Shown here: in pieces, positions 25,619 to 34,968 of the stretch | How the letters are laid out: the number at the start of each line of letters is the position of its first letter | Position numbering within the stretch: the stretch's first letter is position 1 | DNA from: Viscum album | Taxonomy: Eukaryota > Streptophyta > Magnoliopsida > Santalales > Viscaceae | Assembly (NCBI GenBank): GCA_963277665.1 | Contig: OY728120.1 | Span: 939,907,195-939,971,194 of the forward strand | Reading direction: 5' to 3' | Length of the DNA: 64,000 nucleotides | Notes under the pieces: generated by a model | Told to the model about the DNA's origin: nothing | Seen by the model: the letters and a program-made list of their open reading frames with translations, nothing else | Database searches by the model: none | Translations under genes and position numbers: made by a program

Positions 25619-25712
25619 AGAAACAGACAGGGGAATATAGAAGAGAAATTAGAGTGAGAATAGAGAATTTGGGGTGAGAAAAGAAGATGAGTGTCTAAGG
25701 TACTTACTTGGG

Positions 25713-25730
25713 TCCCTAGAAATGGAACCA
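25713..25730 (-). promoter_or_regulatory. Primer binding site of element E (tRNA-Asp type, decayed)
   Basis: On the minus strand, TGGTTCCATTTCTAGGGA lies five bases after the 5' LTR end. It equals TGGCGCCGTTTCCGGGGA with C-to-T and G-to-A changes, most at CpG positions, plus one G-to-T. This ties E to the Athila/Tat lineage. Confidence 0.82.
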
Positions 25731-25735
25731 AAATT

Positions 25736-27495
25736 TGGTTGCACCAAAAGTTACCCAAGTTGTATGGTGTAAGCGGTCATTGTAGTACGGCTTGGGTTAT
25801 CGATCCTCAGAGACCTAAGAAGAAACCTAATAAACATGCATTCTAAGAAGGTGATTTGATGGTGTTGATTTGTCTATGAAGTGGCCAACTATAGTTGGAA
25901 TTGATTGGATTATTTGATATTTTAAAGACTTAAGTGATTTCAATTTAAAATCATGAGTTGATCCTTGGGTATTGCATGGGGTGAATTGGATGAATTTCAT
26001 TTTAAATTATTTCAATGTCTTAAGTTTGAGCGTTTCCTTTAACAAAATACAAACATCCCAAATCACTCACTGATTTAGAGTTTAAAATATCCTAAGTCTA
26101 ATCACATATACACTTGGAGGATCATATTTATGAGAAATCCAAGGTAGAGGATCGTTTTTAGCACTCAGGATGTGTATCCTTAAAATTGGTGAGTTTAAAG
26201 GAGAACGTAAATCATTGAATGAAAATCTAAAAAATAGAATTGATTAGGAATTATTAAATTAAGAAATAACATACAATTCATCCCCTTTATACTCCCTTGG
26301 ATCAACCCTTTAGAGTATTATCCCTCCATTGATGATATTATATCAATAAAAGCATGTAGTAGACTTATGATGGTAGAATTGGAGAAGAAGAAAAATAAAT
26401 AAAAATCACTCCACCATTGTGTGAAGAGTTTCACAAAAGATTATGTGAATAACCTCACTCCCTAAGGCAAAGGTATCAAAATGATATGGAAAATTAAATA
26501 ATAAATTAAGAAGAATAATATGATGATCTTTTATTAATTAAATGATGGTGAACGAAAATCTTACATGGGAGAAATTGACAAAACGATTACAAAATGACAG
26601 CATGACAATACAAATGAAAGAAAAACTTCGATTCCAAAGACAAATATGAGATGATAATTACCTTCACCACAAGCTCCTTATATAGGCATATAATGAGACT
26701 TATACACACCCCATTACATGAAATTCCATCCCCATTAATTTAGAGAGTGAAAAGGAGGGTGAGAAAATTAAGGGATTTTGACGTTTTGAGGTTGACCCGG
26801 AAATTTCGTCCAGATTCGTCCACCATTTTGACGTGTGATTTTGGAATTGAAGGAGGCCTAATCCTGAGGGGTCGTAGAAGTAAAATATTTTCTTCCATAT
26901 GTTCTATATTATCTGTAAAAATTTAAGGAAATTTGGAAAATCCGTTTGTAAGTTATGGCTGAAATGGTGGGACGACTTTATGTGCATTAATGTCGGGCCC
27001 ATCATTTAAATATCAACTTCAGATCCCTTTATCATCATAAAAACTTCAGAATTAGCTCTATCCACAGTTGAATAAAATTATCCTCATATTTTTATCTTTC
27101 TACTGTAAAAATATGAACTTCATTGGGCTTGGTTTGTGGGCCCCACATTTGTTTGATGGGCCTTAGGCCCATTATGCTTTTTCCAGAAAATTTCTAAATT
27201 CAGGCGTAAAAATATCCATCTTACCTTGGGATTCATCCGTCATAACTAAAAGATAAAATGTTCCAAATAAAGTGTTAAATCATATCCCAAAATTTAAAAA
27301 TCATAAAATGAATATAATTTTGTCCACAAACAAATGAATGATTGAGACCAAATTTTCATTTTAAACATGAATTGCATTTAAGATGAGAAATGAAGTTCTA
27401 TTTATGTAATGCACTAAAAACAATGTTAATGGACTTTGGAAGAATGAATATAAAGATATTAACAATTAATATTAGCCACTTTTAGTGACTAATCA
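25736..27495 (-). repeat. 5' LTR of element E (right on the plus strand)
   Basis: A 1,760-bp LTR, the partner of 21283-23039. On the minus strand it starts TGATTAGTCACTA at 27495 and ends GGTGCAACCA at 25736, next to the primer site. Confidence 0.92.
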
Positions 27496-27500
27496 AGCCA
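27496..27500. repeat. Target site duplication of element E, right copy
   Basis: AGCCA, four of five bases as at 21278-21282. Confidence 0.8.
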
Positions 27501-28370
27501 CCATCTTTTAAGGGTTTGAATGAGCCCCAAGAGGTGGAATACTAGTTAAAAAATATCAATCAGATCTTCAACTTCTTGGATACACCTGATACCATCAAAG
27601 TGAAGTGTATAATTTTCATAATCGAGGGTCCTAGAAAGAAATGGTGGGATTACATGGTATAAGAATATAGAAATGTATGCTTGGAATGAAAGGGTTTCAA
27701 GACCATATTCTACAAGAAGTTCTATCCATAGTATTTGATGACAAATAAGTCTCTCGAGTTCCTTTATTTATAGCTGGTAGAGATTTTGGTGTCAGAGCAC
27801 ACCAATCGGTTCATGGAGCTAGTTTTTTTCTCTGAATTTAGTGAAGAATGATCCAATTAAATCTTAGATACACCTGTGGGGTTTGATACTATATATCAGA
27901 TCACAAGTATTTATAATAAATATTTCTACCTATCCAGAGATTGTATATAGGTATATGTTGGTAGATATGAACATGGTCAAAAGATTGGCTACTCTACCCC
28001 TTCTCTTCCACATAGTGGCAGATTTAGTGGTGCACATGTAAATAAGAGGAAGTGGATGAGCATTACAAGAGTGGTAGAGGTGGTTCTCAGTAGCAGGCCT
28101 ATTATGCACCTTAAGTTACAACTAGTAGTTTTCCATAGACTTTTTATCCGTCTAAAAATGTTGGACACACTTGAAATTATTTTTATAAACCTATGAAGAT
28201 GTGAAACGTTTGTTGATACCATGTTCATCTACAATTATTCTATCATGATATGTCTACGCCTCCTCATAGTTAGGGATCATTGGTTTCAATTTCCACTACA
28301 ACATGGTTAGAGGCTTCAAATTCTATAGGGATCAATCCATAGGAATCAAAGTTAAAGTTATTTAATGGAG
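27501..28370 (+). pseudogene. gag: Element H gag (chromovirus type, broken)
   Basis: The capsid core reads in the correct order: SFKGLNEPQEVEY, then DTPDTIKVK, then a KKWWDY block at about 27630-27650 (the A-x-x-W-W motif), FYKKFYP, and SLEFLYL...LVE. These match the del/Tekay gag core. The zinc-knuckle region (about 28000-28280) is decayed. Multiple stops and at least one shift are present. Element E interrupts the start and element A follows in protease. Confidence 0.85.
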
Positions 28371-28507
28371 TTGATGAGTTTTTGATAGAGGTTGACTCGG
28401 GTCTAGTGACAACGAGAGGTACTTGTTTTGTGCATCTTCTATAGAGGATACTTTATTTGATAGAGGTGTATCCCACTCATTTATATTTAACCATTTTATT
28501 AATGTGT
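28371..28507 (+). pseudogene. Element H protease, first part
   Basis: The stretch at 28450-28500 carries LFDRGVSHSFI, the chromovirus protease active-site block (usually D-S-G-A-S-H-S-F-I); the catalytic Asp is retained and the following Ser is Arg. Element A is inserted right after the codons for NVLN. The frame continues without a break at 39213 (HPMDLISF), showing that A inserted into a frame that was continuous at this point. Confidence 0.85.
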
Positions 28508-28512
28508 TGAAT
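28508..28512. repeat. Target site duplication of element A, left copy
   Basis: TGAAT, identical to 39208-39212. Confidence 0.95.
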
Positions 28513-30139
28513 TGTAGAGACCCTAATCTTGACGTACGTGGACATTACATTACTTTTGCGGAATACTTAATACATAACAAAAACAGACACACAAGGACCG
28601 TAATAGTTTAGTGTCTTTGGAAACGTGGAACATAATCTTCTAATCATGGTGAAAGATCTTCAATATCTCCCATAAAGATCTTCCTCCTTTTTGTTTCCTG
28701 ACCTAAAACCTTTCTTTTGATCCTGGGGGAAAATAAAACATAAAAAGGGTGAGCTCAAATGCTCAGTAATGGTAAGCATGGATAAAATAAAACATACCAT
28801 ATACATTGGAACTTAAAAACATGAACATAATGTTTAAACATTAAAATCTTGAGCAACGACATAAAACATGGAAGTATATAAGGCATAGATCATAATGGAA
28901 CATAAATAATGATAACATAGCATGGGAATAAAACATGTAATTGTGGCATCCATTAAGAACATGTAATGATTTCCATAGTAGCCAAGGCATTATTGCCAAG
29001 ACCATCTTAGTGGACAAAGTCCCATTCTGAATCGAGTTCACTCCTCATTTCAGTCCTGTAACACTGAACCAGATTAACTTACCATTCCAGCCATGTCTAT
29101 CTCATGAGATATAAAATCTTTACCCAATGCATTGGAGGGAGATATAGGTCCCACCCATCTCATAATGAAATCATTCTTACTTGTGCCTCAAAATAGACAT
29201 ACATCATTCATAATAACCCAATAAATAAAATGGGTTTCATAAACATCATCCCATCATTACATAATCCATATAAAAGAAATGGATATCATTTCATAATAAG
29301 AGAAGTGAAACCATGTAAATCATAGAGACATTATACTTGAAACATACACATATGAAATAATGTCATCTTATATGAAAAATGGTTTTGATAAAACACTTGA
29401 AATGAATTCTTGAGGAAAATATCCTTTTTTCTTCAAAATAATTTTCTTTTCACAAAATGTCATACAATTTTAAAAGAATGATATTTTGTTGAAAATAGTC
29501 ATGAAATATTTTGGAGGAAGCTTCATGAATATAAGGCTTTATAAAACCGTAAAAACCCTTTCATTCCGTATAAGTTAAAAAAACATTCTTCTCGTACTTT
29601 TGTCGGAAAAGTCAAAAAGTACCTCGTAACGTAAACAAAAAAAAAAGATTCCTTACATACCATGTAGTAAAAGTCAAAAAATAGGTAAAAAGGACTTTAA
29701 AAATACATGAAAACACTTTTATAAAACATGGACATGGATGATAGAAATAACCCCAGTAAATACATACGAATAAGCAATCTCGGATAAAAATGAGATTTGC
29801 AAAATTATCCCTTACCTTAGGTCCGGTATGATTCGTACGTATCCGAACCTCCTGTATAATGATTTAAATAATGTCATTGAATTATTAAAGAATCATATTC
29901 ATTTTTATTATATCATATATGGTTCACTTATGACTTTATATTACCCGTTCTTTTGTAAATTCCATGTTAAAGAGCGTTTTGGGTAAAATTGTTTCATTTG
30001 TCATCCGTGTTTTGACTTATAATTATTCATATGATTACTTAGATCATAATTACTTAATTCAAGAATATAAAAAATTATTTATATATAATATATATTCAGA
30101 ATATACATATATATAATAAATCAGTAAATGGAAATAAAT

Positions 30140-30185
30140 ACACCGTTCATGGAGACGGTAGGCCGTACGTACGCATGAACGCTGT
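30140..30185. promoter_or_regulatory. LTR compound hairpin 1 (CGTACGTACG core)
   Basis: Outer arms 30140-30151 and 30174-30185 pair over 12 positions with one mismatch (GTTCATG against CATGAAC at the inner end). Inside are GAG, an inner hairpin ACGG-TAGG-CCGT (30155-30166), then ACGTACG. The same layout recurs at 30338 and 30524 and in the other A LTR. Role unknown; DNA-binding or RNA structure are both possible. Confidence 0.7.
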
Positions 30186-30337
30186 TTTCGTTTCCTTATT
30201 GAGTTGAATGGAATTAAGTAGATGACATACATATATATACACATAAATACAGTATAATTATTATGTCATATATTTCATGATTACTTATTATATATACTTT
30301 ATAATCATTCATGAATGGTTAACGTGGAAAATGAATC

Positions 30338-30384
30338 TCATCGCGTCGTGAAGACGGTAGTCCGTACGTACGCACGAGCGATGA
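30338..30384. promoter_or_regulatory. LTR compound hairpin 2 (CGTACGTACG core)
   Basis: Arms 30338-30350 (TCATCGCGTCGTG) and 30373-30384 (CACGAGCGATGA) pair perfectly over 12 bp with a single bulged G at 30345. Inside is the shared core: AAG, ACGG-TAGT-CCGT (30354-30365), ACGTACG. The arm sequence differs completely from hairpin 1, yet pairing is kept. Confidence 0.75.
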
Positions 30385-30523
30385 TATCGTTATCATGATC
30401 ATGGAATTGTATTTAAGTGTATGTATACTATTTCAGAATCAATATCACTTTACAATAATCATATATAGTTATTATGTACACCATTATACCCATCCAAGTA
30501 AGGTGGTGGTGGAAAATAGATTA

Positions 30524-30568
30524 CACCACGGTGTGGAGACGGTATTCCGTACGTACGCACGCACGGTG
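30524..30568. promoter_or_regulatory. LTR compound hairpin 3 (CGTACGTACG core)
   Basis: The core is GAG, ACGG-TATT-CCGT (30539-30550), ACGTACG. The outer arms (CACCACGGTGTG against CACGCACGGTG) pair with a few bulges. In the other LTR of this element the T at 30532 is C, turning a G-T pair into G-C. Confidence 0.6.
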
Positions 30569-30904
30569 ATTTCATTTTCTGTAGGATGGATAGATGGTGA
30601 AATAGGGTTGTTTCATACTTATAATAACATATAATTATATGATTGATAATGATTTTATTACTTCATAATGAAACAACATATGAAGAAGAAGTGGAAGAAG
30701 AAATAAAGTTGAAAGAATCGGTAACGGACATTACCTCTTCTTTGAAGCGCCTCTTTGAGATCACCTTTTAGGGCACTAAAATTGGACTTTGAGGAACACC
30801 AGAACCTCTAGGATGTTTCTAGAGAAGTGTAGGAGAGAATTTGGCAGGGGTTGGCCGAGCTTGAAGGCTCAAAGTGGTGTGATGAAGAGAGGGAGGAGGT
30901 GCCC

Positions 30905-30911
30905 TTTTATA
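30905..30911 (-). promoter_or_regulatory. TATA box of the element A 3' LTR
   Basis: On the minus strand, CTCCCTTATAAAAGGGC contains TATAAAA after a pyrimidine-rich CCCCTCTCC block. The block is conserved at 37358-37364 in the other LTR and, on the plus strand, at 60333-60339 in element D, including the upstream GAGCCCCTC. It is the likely core promoter. Confidence 0.75.
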
Positions 30912-32754
30912 AGGGAGGAGAGGGGCTCCTTTGGAATAACTAAAACTATTATTTTATTATAAAGTCAAATTCGGTTTTAAATAGCTCCAAATTGATTTAT
31001 TTAGAATATAAGGTTGGTATGGGTCGAAATCCTCTCATCAAATAGAATTTAGACATGTTTAGGTTCCTATTTTAACCATATCATTTAGATTTAACATTAA
31101 GTTAAATAATTTTACTTTTACCGTGTCTTCTTGTGTTCTTACACTATAAGGTTAATAAACTTACTATAACAAGCCAAACGAACCCCAAGTTGTTTATTAT
31201 TAATATATATAACCTTATCTAAGTCCTTTTGCCGAACCTTGGATTTTTAGGAATAAAATAACAATTAGTAATATAATATTTGTTTTAAAAACTATTTTAT
31301 GTCAATTTTGACACTATTTAGTAATTGATTTTTGTGAAAATCATAACAGAATGATTAGTTCGAAAAAAGTTAATTAAATCAATACTAACATGTCATATTA
31401 ACCTAGAAAATTAGTTGAATTCATAAAAAGTCTAAAATTACATTTATTTGTGTATTTATAACATCAATTATGTCAATACTTCATTAATAAGATAATTACT
31501 GCATCATATTTGTGTCATAAATAAATTAAATTATTTAATGTCTAAAAATTAAAAATAAAATACCATTATGTAGGAAATTATTTTATCATTATAACGAGTA
31601 TTTATAGTCGAATTTATCTTATGTATAACCTTATATTAAAAATGATTTTCTTATTAAACGTTGATTTTAACTATTTTAACCCTTCTTTAAATAAATTAAT
31701 AATAAATGTCCTAATCTAATCCAAGTGGGCCTAAATGGTCATATTTTATTCCTATGATTGTTTCTGGTCGAATTACACTTGTCCAATAGAATTAGGACAT
31801 GTGTTAGGGTAATAATAATATCATGTTTACCCTTAATTACCCTATTTACTTTTAACCGTGGTAAATAAAAGTAAAAAGTTACTATTCACCAAAAATTATT
31901 TTCATCTCATTGAACCAAATTTTACTTACTGAAATCAACCGTTTCTCTCGGATTTTTGAAATTCCACTCACAAAAGCGGTAAAATTATGTTTTATGAAAA
32001 ATTCAGTTTTTTTTACTACCACTTAGTGGTTTCACTATTCATCAAAAATTGAAAGTTTTCAGAAAAATATCAAAAATTAGGCCTAAGCTATATTTGATAT
32101 TATGAAATAAAAAATGATGTCAATTTTATGAAATTCAAAACATATCAATTGAATTAATTAATTTAAAAAATTTATTTACGTCGTCAAAACAAATGGCGTG
32201 TTTTTAAGAGATAATAACTATCAAAAGATTGACACTTGTTTATAACTGGTTTAAATGAGAAATTACATCCAATGAACAACATTGTATTAAATTGTAAAAA
32301 TATATTCTAAATATACTTTAAAACCAATCAAATTAATAATTTATCACTATTAATTATTTCGATTAAAAAAGTTGTTTTTAATGAAAATTTAGTAATTTTC
32401 ACTATTCATCAGAATATGAAAGTTATCCGAAAAGTACCAAAATTTCACCTTATGCTAAATTCGATACTTCGAATCCAAAAATGAAGTCCATTTTGAGAGA
32501 TAAAATTTCTAAAATTTTAAAAGGTGGTTATTACTATTCATAACAGCTAGTTTTAATAATATTTTAATAGCATATCGTTGTTTAGTGAAACTCGGTATTG
32601 CGTACTACACATGCTATCGAGGAAGGTCGCGATTGCGTGTAATGCAAGGCAAGTCAAGGATGCGTGTTGAGCAAGCTCCTTTTGGTGTAGCGTACAACAC
32701 AAGACATTAATGAAATTAAGAAAAATATTTTTCATAAAATCTCAGGGTGTTACA

Positions 32755-32790
32755 TTCTACCCCCCTTAAAATGAATTTCGCCCTCGAAAT
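32755..32790 (-). promoter_or_regulatory. Polypurine tract and integrase tail of element A
   Basis: On the minus strand, TTTTAAGGGGGGTAGAA leads directly into the LTR start TGTAACACCC. Just upstream, TTTCGAGGGCGAAATTCA is the typical end of chromovirus pol in this clade, so the internal deletion kept both ends of a full-length parent. Confidence 0.88.
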
Positions 32791-34139
32791 TAGTCGGGGT
32801 TATAAATGGTTTACTATTCAAAAGTTTCTTTAATAGAAATCCACATCGTAAAAAGGAATACCAAAACCAATCTTTAAAAACAAAAGTATGAAACGTAACG
32901 GTTACCTAAATAAACTAATCATTGGGTTTCCACATAGATGAAAATATGGATATGGAAGATAAATCTAACCATCATGCTCTGATGGAGAGTGGTAGAGAAC
33001 ATGGCTATGGAAAAGACAACAATTACAAAGCCATAAATTTGTGACGATCTAAGGTACCATCTGATTCATCAGATATAAGAGCACTAGGACAACATTTTTG
33101 GTTTTCAAGATCATTTCCCTAAAGTTGATGAAATTGGAATTAGAAGAAATACTTTCGTGATTTCGGTATAGTCTCACCGTTGGTCGTTCTTTGGACAATT
33201 TACACTTCATCTCTTAAAGAAATGAAGTTGAATTTTTCATTCGTGATGTGTTAGCAGATCATGTGATAGAATGATGGGTCATTCCATCTGTCTCAAACAA
33301 AAGGTTAGAAAAGTTATCAAAAAATACATAAGTCCATCTATAGTGAGATTAATGATATATGGTTCCTAAAATGGACTTATACTTCATATATCATACTGGT
33401 TAATATAATAAAAATAGTTTCTACTAAACAGGGACTTCCTGTAGGCCAGTGGTAGGTGATAAAGGCCAGTCGCACTTCGGTTGTGGGTTCGATTCCCACA
33501 GCCTTGTCCGACGCGATGGGCTGTCGCCCGTCCTGCAGGTTGTCCTTTTTCTAAAGCTATATTACTATAACATCCCATCAATAATATCGAAAAAACTTAT
33601 ATCCTTAAACAATACTAACTTATGTCCAACATAATCCATTCCAATCTTTAGGCTTATCGATAATACTGCAGTCCATTGTCATATTATAGTGAAAACGATT
33701 ACTAGAGATTTCATATAAGAAGCATGTTAATACCATCGTTGATCCCCATATATCATAAGATATGTCTTATTACAAACGTTCGAAGGCATTAATCATGTAT
33801 TCTCTTGAAAAATGAATACCCATTTAACCTTAGTGAAAAAATGAATGCAGTTAAAAGTTAACACTTTCCACATACCAAAATCCAAAAATTCTATATACTC
33901 AATCCATGATATAACCTTCTCCTTATACCAGTCATGAGCTCATGAATACTATCAAACATTTAATTTTATCTTTATCCCTTCATTATGTGCATATCATCTA
34001 CTTTCCAAAAATACTGGTACCATTCATCACACACTTTCAAAACTTAAGGAAAGACAACAGTGTAACAATCCTTAGATGTCTCTTTATTCCATAGTACCAT
34101 GATATTACTTATACAACATTACACTTGATAAACATGTAA
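32791..34139 (-). other. Element A internal non-coding region
   Basis: About 1.35 kb with no pol motif in any frame; it would be the region retained for packaging or simply decayed filler between deletion joints. It hosts a SINE-like unit at about 33424-33550. Nothing else is recognised. Confidence 0.6.
33424..33553 (+). mobile_element. tRNA-derived SINE-like unit
   Basis: A GC-rich 125-bp island holds an A-box-like TAGGCCAGTGGTAGG (33442-33456) and, about 30 bases on, a B-box GGTTCGATTCC (33486-33496) within a T-arm-like GTGGGTTCGATTCCCAC. This is the split pol III promoter of tRNA-derived SINEs. It ends in a T-rich stretch (CCTTTTTCT). TTTCTA occurs on both sides (33418-33423 and 33548-33553) and may be the target duplication. 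It cannot fold as a complete tRNA: acceptor and anticodon arms are absent. Confidence 0.65.
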
Positions 34140-34730
34140 TCATTCCACTACCTTCTTAAACCATTGACCGAGCTTCAACAATTCTTTCATCTTACATATC
34201 ATTTGTAGTATCTTCATCATCATCAACATAAATACTACCCATACAACCGTACTGATTCTCTTCATGATACTTTCCCTTAGGTCATTGGTTTGCATAATGC
34301 CCGTACATTCCACATTTAAAACATTTAACCATTGTTGATGTCGTAGCAATACTGTTATCCTCATCCATGGTGTTAACTGAACCCTTTCCTTTTCAATTAC
34401 TGGCTTTATGTCCTTCTTTTCCACACCCAAAGAATCTTCCAGTTCCTTTGAAACATTCTCCTTGATGCCTCTTCCCACATGATTTACATAGGGGAAATTG
34501 AACTTTCTTTCCTCTATGATCATCATGAAACTCCATCTTTTTCTTATTAGCCGAGTCAGGAAACTTACCAAATTTGAGTTTATTGATCATATTATGAGAT
34601 TACTGATTCGGCATAATAATGATGGTTGGACTTCCAAATCCCATTTCATTTGGTTTCTCCTGAAGAATATCATTCCATTGTCCATAATATCCTCTATTAT
34701 TGTGAATCATCTTGTTTCCATCCATTTTCT
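34140..34730 (-). pseudogene. gag: Element A gag remnant with two zinc knuckles
   Basis: The best frame (34393-34590) contains LCKSCGKRHQGECFKGTG followed by FFGCGKEGHKASN, the double cysteine signature of Tekay-type gag. In the same frame beyond a stop lies CFKCGMYGHYANQ, a second CCHC knuckle. The first Cys of knuckle 1 is Phe, and the last Cys position of both knuckles is TGA (34393-34395 and 34282-34284). An N-terminal stretch rich in Asn and Gln (about 34600-34730) is joined directly to the knuckles, so the capsid core is deleted. It cannot make a full Gag. Confidence 0.82.
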
Positions 34731-34954
34731 AAAACCCAAAAAGAATAGTGTTAGAGGAAAAAATCATAATAAAGGGGTAGTAACTTCAATATCTAACATC
34801 TTAGGTTAAATTCTAAGATCGTTACCATAGTTCTAGGACTATATCCTATACGTATACTTATCCTTAGGGGCATCCCTAGACATACCTTAGAAATATCTCT
34901 AGGGATCTCACTAAAGTTTTCGAATCCTAGTTTCAAAAGGTTGACTAAAGGTTT

Positions 34955-34968
34955 CCTCTGATACCAAC
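34955..34968 (-). promoter_or_regulatory. Primer binding site of element A (tRNA-iMet)
   Basis: On the minus strand, GTTGGTATCAGAGG immediately follows the 5' LTR end. It contains the perfect TTGGTATCAGAG used by many plant retrotransposons and fixes the element's orientation. Confidence 0.95.

Larger units (their letters stand above)
21283..27495 (-). mobile_element. Element E: non-autonomous Athila-like LTR retrotransposon
   Basis: A 6,213-bp element on the minus strand, with LTRs of 1,757 bp (21283-23039) and 1,760 bp (25736-27495), a tRNA-Asp-type primer site, a G6 polypurine tract and a 2.7-kb internal region. No protease, reverse transcriptase or integrase motif is visible, so it would have depended on a partner in trans. 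It encodes one short open frame next to the primer site. It lies in the gag of element H. It is comparable to non-autonomous large-derivative elements, but I do not recognise the family. Confidence 0.9.
28513..32754 (-). repeat. 3' LTR of element A
   Basis: A 4,242-bp LTR. On the minus strand it starts TGTAACACCCTGAGATTTTATG at 32754 and ends GGGTCTCTACA at 28513, the terminal form TG...CA. It aligns base for base with 34969-39207. It contains the promoter TATA box, three compound hairpins (30140-30185, 30338-30384, 30524-30568) and a GTAAGG-type splice-donor-like site. Open frames seen in it are chance. Confidence 0.96.

Noticed and set aside
28841..29041. Repeated 66-codon minus-strand frames at 28841-29041 and 35297-35497 as a conserved gene pair.
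   Set aside because: They lie at the same position in the two LTRs of element A; their similarity comes from the LTR duplication.
30140..30568. Regularly spaced CGTACGTACG repeats as a CRISPR-like or origin-like array.
   Set aside because: Only three units about 190 bp apart, inside a retrotransposon LTR of a plant genome; no array architecture.
30395..30634. Matching plus-strand frames at 30395-30634 and 36848-37105 as a conserved protein.
   Set aside because: Same LTR duplication, antisense to the element, spanning the hairpin array; no domain.
33440..33515. Possible functional tRNA gene (perfect B-box GGTTCGATTCC and T-arm).
   Set aside because: No matching acceptor stem or anticodon arm can be folded; GC-rich non-tRNA sequence and a T-rich tail follow, as in a SINE.
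34140..34571. 143-codon minus-strand frame as a novel protein.
   Set aside because: It is the wrong frame over the gag zinc-knuckle remnant; the real signature is in the overlapping frame.
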